Positions 9,412-17,359 of a stretch of DNA of 64,000 nt are shown here, one piece after another (positions within the stretch are counted from its first letter, which is position 1; each line of letters begins with the position of its first letter). The translations under genes and the position numbers were made by a program. The notes beneath the pieces are model-generated. The model ran no database searches. It had not been told where the DNA came from and saw only the letters and a list, made by a program, of their open reading frames with translations. Source of the DNA: Aureococcus anophagefferens (lineage: Eukaryota > Sar > Pelagophyceae > Pelagomonadales > Pelagomonadaceae); the NCBI RefSeq assembly GCF_000186865.1, contig NW_008705568.1, forward strand, positions 1,273,168 to 1,337,167, written 5' to 3'.

Positions 9412-10683
9412 TCACGCCTTGGGCCGCGCGCCGACTTTGGGGAGGAAGCCGGAGAGGCGCTGGAGGAAGGAAGCCTTCTTCTTCGGCGCGGCGGCGGCGG
9501 CGGGCGCGGCCGGCGCCGGGCGCGCGGGCGCCGGCGCGAGCGCCGGCGCGTCCTCCGCCGCCTGGCGCTGGGGCCGGGGCCCCGGGAGGCGGTCGGGCGC
9601 GAAGCGGTGGCGGCTCGTCGGCGACGCCTGGGGGCTGCCCGCGAAGGGCGACGGCCGCGGGTGCTTGGCCGTGGGGCTGCTCGCTGGGCTCGCGCTGTGG
9701 CTGTGGCGCCGGGGCCGGTCCGCGGGCGGCAGCGCGGGCGGCAGCGCGGCGACGAGGCGCGCGGGCGTCCGCGCGCGCGGCGGCTCGTCCGCCGGGTCCG
9801 CGAGGTCGTCGAGATCGTCGTCGTGGAGGCTCAGCTGGGCGCTGGACCGCCGGCGGAACTCGTCGCGGTCCAGGTCGTAGTTCTTGCGCTGCCGCCGCGA
9901 CCGCGCCGGGTCCACGGGCGACCCGAGCTCCGACGGCGCGTCGCTCCGCGCCGTCGCGGGCCCCTCGCTCGCGTCGTCGGCGAGGACGTCGTGGGCGTCG
10001 TCGTGGAGGCTCAGGTTGCCGGATGAGCGGCGCCGGTACTCCGTGCGGCTCAGGTCGATCTTCCGCCGCCGGTTTCCCGGATGCTCGTCCGCGGGCGCCG
10101 CCGCGGGCACGGGCGGGTTGTCCTGGAGGAACTGCTGGACCTTGTCCATGAGCTTGAGCTCCGGCAGCGAGTGGCTCAGGCGCCGCTTGTTCGGCACGGT
10201 CATGTCGAGGTTCTGCGACGACGCGAGCTCGTCGCCCGCGTCCGAGCCCGCGTCGCTCACGTCGCGCGCGCTGTCCCGGCGCGCGACGCCCATGGACCGG
10301 CCGCCCTCGGAGAGAGCGAAGTCGCTGACGTCGCTATGATCGCTGAGCTCCGTCGACGACCGGCGCCGCGGCCGCGCGAGGGGCGGCGCGTCGAATCGAT
10401 GGTCGCTCGTCGCCGCGGACATGTCGAAGACCTGCTCGTGGCTGTCGCGCCGCCGGTGGAACTCGCCCCGCGTGTGGTGCGCCGTGCCCCGCCGCCGCAG
10501 GTCCGCGCCCCCGGGGTCCCGCTCGTCGTCGCTGTCGGGCCAGGCCGCCTCCTCGTCCTCGGGAATGCTCTCCCGCCTCAGGTCGCTGCCCCTCCGCACG
10601 ATCTCGGGCGCCTCGACGCAGGGCCGCTCCTCGTCGCCGGACAAGGCCCCGCCCCGACCGTGGGGCGCCCCGACCCGCGCCAT
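9412..10683 (-). CDS. Ser/Arg-rich putative phosphoprotein with repeated motif
   Basis: 423 residues. No known domain. At least three sites have the pattern basic-basic-basic-Ser (HRRRDS, YRRRSSGNLSLHDD, FRRRSSAQLSLHDD), and two of them belong to an about 30-residue internal repeat that ends LHDDxxDxLAD. These are textbook basophilic-kinase consensus sites (RRxS), so phosphoregulation is likely. A helical stretch LMDKVQQFLQDNPP lies near residue 180. The C-terminus is Pro/Ala-rich and ends FLQRLSGFLPKVGARPKA, a possible amphipathic helix. The function is unknown. Confidence 0.65.
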   Translation of the reverse strand: MARVGAPHGRGGALSGDEERPCVEAPEIVRRGSDLRRESIPEDEEAAWPDSDDERDPGGADLRRRGTAHHTRGEFHRRRDSHEQVFDMSAATSDHRFDAPPLARPRRRSSTELSDHSDVSDFALSEGGRSMGVARRDSARDVSDAGSDAGDELASSQNLDMTVPNKRRLSHSLPELKLMDKVQQFLQDNPPVPAAAPADEHPGNRRRKIDLSRTEYRRRSSGNLSLHDDAHDVLADDASEGPATARSDAPSELGSPVDPARSRRQRKNYDLDRDEFRRRSSAQLSLHDDDLDDLADPADEPPRARTPARLVAALPPALPPADRPRRHSHSASPASSPTAKHPRPSPFAGSPQASPTSRHRFAPDRLPGPRPQRQAAEDAPALAPAPARPAPAAPAAAAAPKKKASFLQRLSGFLPKVGARPKA

Positions 10684-11085
10684 GGCCCGCCCTTCTGCCG
10701 AGAAGAAGGTTGGAGGACGGGGGGCTCGGGCTGCCTTTGAGTTGTGTCACGACTACTCCCGCATTGAGCTCAAGGGAAAGGTGCAACATTGATGTTTTAA
10801 ATTTGAGACCGAGCCGCGACCGCGAGGAATGGCCACGAGGCGACCCGGGCCAAATTTAACAGTCCGTTGCAACCGACGAACGGCATTAGAGGGGGCAACG
10901 TTTGCTCGAGCACTTTTGTGTGAAGTGGCAGGCAGTGACTTCGCATGGCTGCCGTGGCAAAGCTTTCGCAGCGTTGCGCAGCGCCGTGATGGCGCAGCAG
11001 GACTTGCGCTAGCAGCAGCAGCAGTGATAGCGCAGCACTAGCGCAGCAGCAGCAATGGCGCAGCGCTAGCGCAGCAGCAGCAGCG
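10684..11085. other. intergenic region with AT-richer core and uORFs
   Basis: No gene in the first 300 bases, which are AT-richer than the coding DNA (10780-10880). From 10989 the leader of the next gene is built of GCGCAGCAGCAG-type repeats and contains two short upstream ORFs, described separately. Confidence 0.6.
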
Positions 11086-11101
11086 ATGGCGCAGCAGCAA
11101 G
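10989..11101 (+). repeat. imperfect CAG/GCG repeat holding uORFs and the start codon
   Basis: A run of slipped GCGCAGCAGCAG units. It contains the upstream ORFs 10989-11012 (MAQQDLR, stop) and 11055-11069 (MAQR, stop) and then the main start at 11086 (MAQQQDGSS). The three starts share the same ATGGCGCAG context but lie in different frames, so they arose by repeat expansion. If translated, the first two would lower initiation at 11086. Confidence 0.65.
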
Positions 11102-12276
11102 ACGGCTCGAGCCGCCTCGCGGCCGTGCTCCGGCCGCTGGCGCTGTCGCCGCAGGCCGCCGTGTGCCGCCCGCTCGCCGAGACCTGCCGCGCGCTCTACG
11201 ACAAACGCGACGACGTGCGGCGCGCCGTCATGGCGGCGCTCTTCGACGGCGAGCCGGCCGCGCTCCGCGCGACCGGGCCGTCGCTGGACTGGTCGCGCGA
11301 CGACGACCGCGACGACGACGCCGTGCGCTTCGACTTCTCCGTGGTCGACGCGCCGGCGCGGGAGCGCGCGAACGCGGCGGCCGCGCGGCTCGGCGTGCGC
11401 GACGTGTGGTCCGCGGGGGACCTCGCGGCCGCCGCGCAGCGCGTCTTCGACGAGGTGTCGCGGCCCGGCGGCGACTGGCTCGCCGACGCGTCGCGCGCGT
11501 GCCCGCGGCTCCTCGACGTCGCGCGCGTCGTCTTTCATTGTGACAGGTGTACGCGGACGCGCGACGACCGCGGCGACTTTCTCGCGCACGCGCTTCGCTG
11601 GCCCATCGACCTCGATGGGCTAACAAAAAAATACCCGTCGATCGGCGAGATCCTCGCGTCCCTCGACGACGCGGCGGTCACGCTGCAGCGCGCCGACGAC
11701 GTGCTGCTGTCCTACGCCGTGAGCCACGAGCGCTTCCGCTGCGACTTTTCGACGGCGTCCACCGGGCGCCTCCGCTACGCGTCCGGCGCGACGCTGGGCT
11801 CGCTCGCCGACCTCGCGGGCGAGGCGTCCATCGACGTCGTCGTCGCACTGCGGCTCCGCCTGTCGCGGCGCTTCGGGGGCGTCGTGGCCCTGCCCGCGAT
11901 GCGCTTCGCGCTGCGGCACGCGTCCGACGACGGCGTCGGCCTCCGCTGGCGCGCGGCGCTCGCGGACGTCGCGGAGCCGTCCTGGAGCGAGCGCGCGCTG
12001 TCGCTGTTCCTGCCCCTCGGCGCGCTGCGGGAGCTGCTCCGCGAGACGCTCGCGCTGGAGCTCGACGTGCTGCCGCGCGCGGCGGGGGACGCGGGCCCGG
12101 CGGACGCGGAGCTCCGGGCCCGGTCGGACGTGCCGCGCCTCGGCGGCTGCCTCGCGGCCATCGCGCGCGCGTTCATCAAGGACAAGATGGGCTCCGCGCT
12201 CGCGCTCCTCGCGGACCTGTTCGAGGCCCTCGACGCGGACCTCGCGGCGCTGGCGGCGCCGAGTAACGGGGGTTAG
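11086..12276 (+). CDS. unrecognised 396-residue protein
   Basis: Single exon starting inside a CAG-like repeat. The protein is Ala/Arg/Asp-rich, mostly helical in appearance. An N-terminal segment resembles a degenerate F-box (LSPQAAVCRPLAETCRALYDKRDDV, residues about 21-45), in which the Leu/Cys spacing fits loosely. No catalytic motif is visible. The C-terminal half (LSLFLPLGALRELLRETLALEL to LADLFEALDADLAALA) is Leu-rich and helical. The reading frame has consistent third-position GC bias over its whole length, supporting a real gene. Function unknown. Confidence 0.62.
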   Translation: MAQQQDGSSRLAAVLRPLALSPQAAVCRPLAETCRALYDKRDDVRRAVMAALFDGEPAALRATGPSLDWSRDDDRDDDAVRFDFSVVDAPARERANAAAARLGVRDVWSAGDLAAAAQRVFDEVSRPGGDWLADASRACPRLLDVARVVFHCDRCTRTRDDRGDFLAHALRWPIDLDGLTKKYPSIGEILASLDDAAVTLQRADDVLLSYAVSHERFRCDFSTASTGRLRYASGATLGSLADLAGEASIDVVVALRLRLSRRFGGVVALPAMRFALRHASDDGVGLRWRAALADVAEPSWSERALSLFLPLGALRELLRETLALELDVLPRAAGDAGPADAELRARSDVPRLGGCLAAIARAFIKDKMGSALALLADLFEALDADLAALAAPSNGG

Positions 12277-12375
12277 GTGATCGCGGCCGCGGTTTTAGGC
12301 GGTCGCAGCTCTTGGGTGATCGCGGCCGAGGTTTTACTAGGCGGTCCCGGCTCTTAGGTGATCGCGGCCTCGGCC
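12274..12375. repeat. about 40-bp tandem repeat between convergent genes
   Basis: Two and a half copies of a unit beginning GGTGATCGCGGCCG and carrying GGTTTT...GGCGGTC...GGCTCTT, at about 12277, 12316 and 12357. The last copy overlaps the C-terminal codons and stop of the minus-strand gene, so the repeat appears to have grown from that gene's 3' end. Confidence 0.75.
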
Positions 12376-12929
12376 GCGGCGACGGCGGCGAGGCTCGGTC
12401 CGTCGAGCGCGACGGAGCCGTCGTCGCCCGCGGCGCCGGCGAGGCGCGCGCGGAGCTGCTCGGGGCCGAACTGGAGCTCGTCGTCCGTCGCCGTCGCGAC
12501 GCCGGCCTCGCACCGCGCGGCGACGCCGTGGATCCAGCCGTGCTCGCAGTTGTGCGTGAAGACGAGCTGCACGAGGGTCACGAAGGCGAGGGCGATCTCG
12601 GGCTCGCCGTCGCCGACGGCGACGCCGTCGACGTCCCACGCGCCCGTCTGGTACGCGACGAGGTCGCCGTCCTCGAGAAACGCCGACGGGTGGTCCGCGC
12701 CCCGGCCGCTCCCGACGGCGGCGGGCCGAATCGCGCGGCCCCGGCGGTGGGCGCCGCGCACCATCCGTCGACGCGCGCCCCGCGGCGCGTCGAGCGCGCG
12801 CGTCGCCGGCGCGATCTGTGCGATGCATAGCAGCCTCGCGACGAAGTTGTTCATGCTTGTCGGGAAAGCGACGCTAAACAGTCCGAGGACGGTCGCAAAT
12901 GCACAGAGCCATGCCTCTCCTGGTTCCAT
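12354..12929 (-). CDS. small unrecognised protein with hydrophobic N-terminus
   Basis: 191 residues from the ATG at 12929. The start MEPGEAWLCAFATVLGLFSVAFP could be a signal peptide or membrane anchor. The middle is basic (RGARRRMVRGAHRRGR). The C-terminal half (FLEDGDLVAYQTGAWDVDG, LVQLVFTHNCEHGWIHGVAA) has a Trp/His-containing stretch but no motif I can name. Weak third-position bias in the middle makes the start uncertain. It diverges from the PC-esterase-like gene with 159 bp between start codons. Confidence 0.45.
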   Translation of the reverse strand: MEPGEAWLCAFATVLGLFSVAFPTSMNNFVARLLCIAQIAPATRALDAPRGARRRMVRGAHRRGRAIRPAAVGSGRGADHPSAFLEDGDLVAYQTGAWDVDGVAVGDGEPEIALAFVTLVQLVFTHNCEHGWIHGVAARCEAGVATATDDELQFGPEQLRARLAGAAGDDGSVALDGPSLAAVAAAEAAIT

Positions 12930-13088
12930 GGTGCCGGTCCGTGAATGCGGATAGCCACGGCTCATCTTCGATGCGGGGAGCAGCCGCGGGAGCTGTCATC
13001 GCCGTGCAAAAAGTCCCGAATCTCAAACATCGGCTCGTTGCATCACTTCGAGACGGCATGGCTGCCCCAAGGATGCCTAGCGGTCTGC

Positions 13089-14144
13089 ATGACCGCGCTC
13101 CTGCGGCGCGCGCTGCTCTCCTGCGTCGTCGCCGGCGCCGTCGACGTGGCGACGCTCCGCGGCTCCACGATCGCCATGGTCGGCGACTCGACCATGCGGA
13201 CCCAGTTCGAGCGGCTCTGCGGCCTCCTCAACGCATCGGCCGCCCGGACGCCGGCGAAGCCGCTCGTCTTCGCCTGCGCCGGTCGCAACGTCACGGTGGC
13301 CTGGATGTCGCCCAAGGACCGCGGCGACTTTGGGTTCCACAAGGGCCTCGAGGCGCTCGGCCACGTGGCAGAAGCGCTCGGGAGGGCGCCGACGGCCATC
13401 TACGCGAACGGCGGGCTTCATTATCTGCATCTCTTGCCGGCTAGAGATTTCGAGTGCTTCCAGTGCTGGGCCTCGGCGGAGTTTTTCCTACGGCGTTTTG
13501 TTGTTGAGAGCCGGCGGCGCTACGCGGGCGCGACGTTGGTCTTCATGACGGGCCACGCGATCTGCCGGGCAGGACACAAAAATGTTCGAAACGACTTCAA
13601 TATGAAAGTAATCGCACGGGTTTGACATATCTTTTTCGCAGTCTAAAGAGATTCCGAGAGAAAGCGATCCGTCCAAAAATCAGCCGAAACGACTTCGATG
13701 TGACCGAGCTAGAGAGGTTCGAAGCTTTCGCTGGACGGGGCGTTCCACTGGTTGTTTCCTGCCCAGGCGATCTGCGAGGACCGCTACAACCGCGACTACG
13801 CGCGGCTCGTCGACCAGCTCCGAAACGACCCGCACGGCTACGCCGTGTCCTGCGTCCGCGCGCTGCGGCCCAAGTTCCCCATGGGCATGGACGCGGAAAT
13901 CCGCGCGCAGTGCCTCGCGTCGACGTTCACGCGCGACGGCGTCGCGCGGCTCAACGCGCGGCTCCTCGCGACGCTCGGGGGCCTCGACGCGGACGTCGGC
14001 GTCGTCGACGGCTTCGGCCTCACGGACGGCCGCTGCGACGAGACCAAGGACGGCCGCCACTACCCGGCGCGCGAGCTCGCCGAAATCGCCGCGCTCGTCG
14101 CGCTCCTGGCGCCGGACGCCGCGAAGCGGCGGGGCGAGGGGTAA
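13089..14144 (+). CDS. SGNH/PC-esterase-like secreted protein, split by an introner
   Basis: Exons 13089..13556 and 13767..14144, 281 residues. The start at 13089 gives MTALLRRALLSCVVAGAVD, a signal peptide or anchor. MVGDSTMRTQF matches the GDS block of the PC-esterase/TBL/NXPE family, where the Ser is the nucleophile of acyl transfer or ester hydrolysis on glycans. The matching C-terminal DxxH block is not clear; DGFGLTDGR and DGRHYPARELAEI are candidates, the second having the D-x-x-H order. The introner falls between LVFMTGH and AICEDRYNRDYARL, phase 0. Likely acts in the secretory pathway on cell-wall or surface polysaccharide. The substrate is unknown. Confidence 0.7.
13565..13766 (+). 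mobile_element. introner element 2, CTGGGCAGG subfamily
   Basis: 202 bp with ends CCGGGCAGGA / TCCTGCCCAG, flanked by GCGATCTG at 13557-13564 and 13767-13774 (exact). The intron 13557-13766 uses a GC donor from the left duplication and the element's terminal AG. Excision restores TGH-AICED in frame. It carries the common core in the sense direction. The interior is closer to the CTGTG copies (GACCGAGCTAGAGA), so the two subfamilies share one body with different ends. Confidence 0.92.
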
Positions 14145-14346
14145 GCTGCGGCGATGTGTGTGTGTGTATGCTCGACACTGGCGCGCGCGCGGTCGGCAGG
14201 ACGCCAGCGAGGCCAAACTTGCCGTTGAGCTGCAGCGAGAGAGAGAGCTGCGCGAGCATGGGGCTGTGAAAAGCCTCCTACCAACCAGCCAAAAAAACAG
14301 CCCATCCCAGCGTAAGCCCAGCGAAAACCAGCCCCAAGCACCCGCC

Positions 14347-16567
14347 ATGCTCGCGGCCCGCGCCGAGAAATCGGCCCAGGCGACGTTCCGCGTCGGGACG
14401 ACCGTCGCTGCCAAGCCCATCGCATTCGGCGCGAAATTCGCCGCGTCCGTCCCCGGCGACGCGCTCTACCGCGGCAAGATCGTGCGCCTCGAGGACGAGG
14501 GCGAGACGGAGGAGGCGCGCGTCTGGGTCGTGCGCTACGACGACGACGGCTCCGAGTACGCGACGAGCGAGAAGCACCTCAGCGCCGTCGCGCCCGCCGC
14601 GCGGCGCCCGACGACAACCGCGCGGCCCAAGGCCGCCGCGCCCAAGGGCAAGCTGCACAACCCCTTCGTCGGCAACCTCGACAAGTTCCGCATCGCCAAG
14701 ACGAAGCGGCCCGACGCGCCGGCGGAGGCCAAGCGGCCCGCGACGCCCGCCGCCGCGCCCGCGCCCGCGCCCGCCGCGCCCGCCGCGCCGCGGCTCGCGG
14801 ACATGCCGAAGCTCGCCTCCGCGCGCGCGGACATGCCGAAGCTCGTGCCCGCGCGCAAGCCGTCGAACGAGGAGGCGAAGCCGCCGAAGCGCGCGCGGCG
14901 CGTCGACTCGATCCGCGCTCTCATCCCCGCGCCGGAACCCGCGAAACTCTTCGCGCTCCTGGACCTCGACGGCACGCTCTTCCACATGATGCCCGAGGGC
15001 GAGCTCCCGGGCGGCCTCGACGTGATCTGCGAGGGCGTCGTGCCCGTCGACGGGCCCGACGGCCCGCGCCAGGTCATGGCGGTCAGGCGCGGCGCTAGGA
15101 AGCTCCTCTGCGACCTGCACGCCGCGGGCGCGGTCGTCCGCGTCGTCACGGCGAACTTGATCGGCGTCGAGGCCATCGCCGCCCTCGCGGCGAGCGAGGC
15201 CGACGGCGCCGAGCCCAGGGGCTGGGCGCGCGTCGCGCACGTCGAGGTCGTCCGAGACCGCGCGGCGGGCTCCTGTGTGGAAATCAAATCTTCAACCCGA
15301 CTTCAATGTGAGCGTATGCGACGGTTTCGACGCAAGCTCTTCTTCCACGCTTCGAGAACTCGACGAGAGCAATCGATTCGTCCAAAAATCAGCCGAATCG
15401 ACTTCGATTTGATCGAGCTAGAGAATTCTCAAGTTTGGCCCCGACGTCCCAGCTCACTGGTTGATTTCCACACAGGCCGGCTCCAAGAAGCTCCCCGCGG
15501 ACGTCGCCGCGGCGCTGCGCGCGGGCAACGGCTCCAAGTGCGTCATCCTCGACGACAACCCGACGGCCTGGGAGGCCTACGCGGCGCGCTACGTCTGGGT
15601 CGTGCCCCAGTACGACGTCCGCCGGCCGCTCTCGTCGCAGGCGCTCGAGGAGGAGGTCACGCTCCTGCCGCGCCTCTCCGCGCGCTGCCGCGACCTCTTC
15701 GCCAAGGCCGACCGGCCCCGGGCCAACTCGCAGAACGGCCCGACGCCCCGCGGCGGACCGCCGCGGCCGCGGTCGACCTCGCTCGACGACGCCGCGGCGG
15801 CGCCGCGGCCGCGCGCGTCGTCCTTCGACGACGAGAAGCGCAAGCCCAACGTCATCCGCACCTTCTCCGAGTCGCGGCCCCAGCTCTCGCGCCGGGCCGA
15901 GCCGGCCCGGAACCTCCAGCCCATCCGGTCCTTCGACGCCAAGCCGCGGCCGTCGATCCGGACCTTCGACGACGCCAAGTCGCCCAAAGCGGCCGCGCGG
16001 AACCTCGCGCCGCCGGCCCGGGCGCCCGCGCCGGCGCCGCGGGCGCCGCCGCCGAAGAAGGCGCCGGCGCCGAAGAAGGCGCCGCCGAAGCGGAAGAAGC
16101 GCGCGGACGACTGGGACTCGGACGACGACTCGGACGACTCGGACGTGCCCCTGAGCCAGCTCAAGCGCCGCCGCGCGGCGCCCGCCGACGACCTCGCCTG
16201 CGCGCCGCGCCGCAGCGGCCGGGCGCGCACGCCGACCGCGGCCGCGGCCGCGCGCGACGACTCCGACGCCGACGACTCCGACGACTCGTCCGCCGGCGGC
16301 GGCCGCGCGGACGACGACGACGACGAGGACGAGTGGGGCAAGCCGCCGGCGCCCGCGCGGCGCCGCCGCGTCGTCGTCGACGACGACGACGACGACGACG
16401 AGGCGCCGGCGCCCGCGCCCGACGCGGCGGCCGCCGCCGCGGCGCAGGCGGACCTCGCGCGCCACGCGGCGCACCTGCTCCGGCCGCCCGCGGCGGCGCC
16501 GCCCGCGGAGGCGCCCGCCGACAGCTCCTCCGGCGAGGAGGAGGACATGGACGAGGGCGCCGTTTGA
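14347..16567 (+). CDS. FCP1-like (HAD) phosphatase with Tudor-like N-terminus
   Basis: Exons 14347..15264 and 15476..16567, 669 residues. Residues about 13-80 (VRYDDDGSEYATSEKHL) look like a Tudor/Agenet-type barrel. Residues 201-333 carry the FCPH catalytic set: LLDLDGTL with D206 and D208, VVRVVTAN, and VILDDNPTAW with D332/D333. FCP1-type enzymes dephosphorylate the RNA polymerase II C-terminal domain in the nucleus. The long tail (400-669) is disordered with basic blocks and acidic Ser/Asp runs (SDDDSDDSD), typical of nuclear proteins. The introner lies between the second and third catalytic motifs, so it must be spliced for activity. A BRCT domain, usual in FCP1, is not seen. Confidence 0.8.
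15273..15475 (+). mobile_element. introner element 3, CTGTG subfamily
   Basis: 203 bp, ends CTGTGTGGAA / TTCCACACAG (perfect 10-bp inverted repeats), flanked by GCGGGCTC (15265-15272) and GCCGGCTC (15476-15483), one mismatch in 8. The intron 15265-15475 is GC-AG and phase 0. Excision gives RDRA-AGSKKL. The GTGTGG at the element edge is not usable as donor because it breaks the frame. The mismatch lies in the intronic copy, as expected if that copy drifts freely. Confidence 0.93.
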
Positions 16568-16595
16568 TCTTAATTGAGAAGCGGGGCAAGTTAAC

Positions 16596-17297
16596 CTAGG
16601 GTCCGCGGTCCTTCTGGGCGAGCTTGCGCTCCTTGAGGTACTTCGCCGTCGCCAGGAGCGTCATCAGCGCCGTCGGCGCGTAGCACAACGGCGACGCGGC
16701 CGAGATGCCGCGGAGGCCGAGGGGCCCGCCGAGGGCGACGATCGTGCGGACGACGCGGTAGCCGACGGCGGCGCCGACGAGCGCGTCGCCGAGCCAGTGG
16801 CAGCAGAAGTAGACGCGCGCGAAGCTCGTCACCGCCGGCACCGCGTACCACAGCGGGCTGCCCGTCCACTCGGCGAAGAAGGCCCCGAAGCCCATGGATA
16901 TCATGGCGCCGCCGGACGGGAAGGACGTGTTGAGCCACTTGGGCGAGTCCGCGAAGCGGCTCCGCGCGGCGAGGCCCGCCGCCGTCCGCGGCGCGAGGCC
17001 GACGGCGTCGGGGTCCGGCCGCGCGCGCTTCAGGAGCGTCTTGCCGGCGACGACGGCGAGGTAGGCCGACATGGTGCAGCTCAAGCCCGCGGCCATGGCG
17101 TTTTCGCCGGGATAGAGCAGTTGGGCGACCATCGAGGCGCCCCAGCAGGTCGTCATGGCCGTGTCTTTTCCGAAGAAGCACTCCCCGTCCGGGTAGGCCA
17201 GCGCATTCTCGACGAGGGCCGGCAGCTGGAACTTTTGGATGGGCCGCGAGATGAGCTCGTCGAGGCGGTGGAAGGCCTCCAAAGCGCGGAGAGCCAT
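16596..17297 (-). CDS. PAP2-family membrane phosphatase with PSGG variant
   Basis: 233 residues, about five hydrophobic spans. The three PAP2 motifs are present in order: K86TLLKRARP94 (KxxxxxxRP), PSGG at 127-130, and R161VYFCCHWLGD171 (RxxxxxHxxxD). The canonical second motif is PSGH, whose His is the general acid. Here it is Gly, so activity may be reduced or changed. The family dephosphorylates lipid phosphates (phosphatidate, isoprenyl diphosphate) at the membrane face. The ATG is 62 bp from the ATG of the divergent PEP-synthase-like gene, leaving little room for separate promoters. Confidence 0.8.
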   Translation of the reverse strand: MALRALEAFHRLDELISRPIQKFQLPALVENALAYPDGECFFGKDTAMTTCWGASMVAQLLYPGENAMAAGLSCTMSAYLAVVAGKTLLKRARPDPDAVGLAPRTAAGLAARSRFADSPKWLNTSFPSGGAMISMGFGAFFAEWTGSPLWYAVPAVTSFARVYFCCHWLGDALVGAAVGYRVVRTIVALGGPLGLRGISAASPLCYAPTALMTLLATAKYLKERKLAQKDRGP

Positions 17298-17359
17298 CGT
17301 GATGAGGCAGCCCCAGGCCGACGTTGTCGCAAACGATCGTGCCGCGTTGGTCGGGCAGC

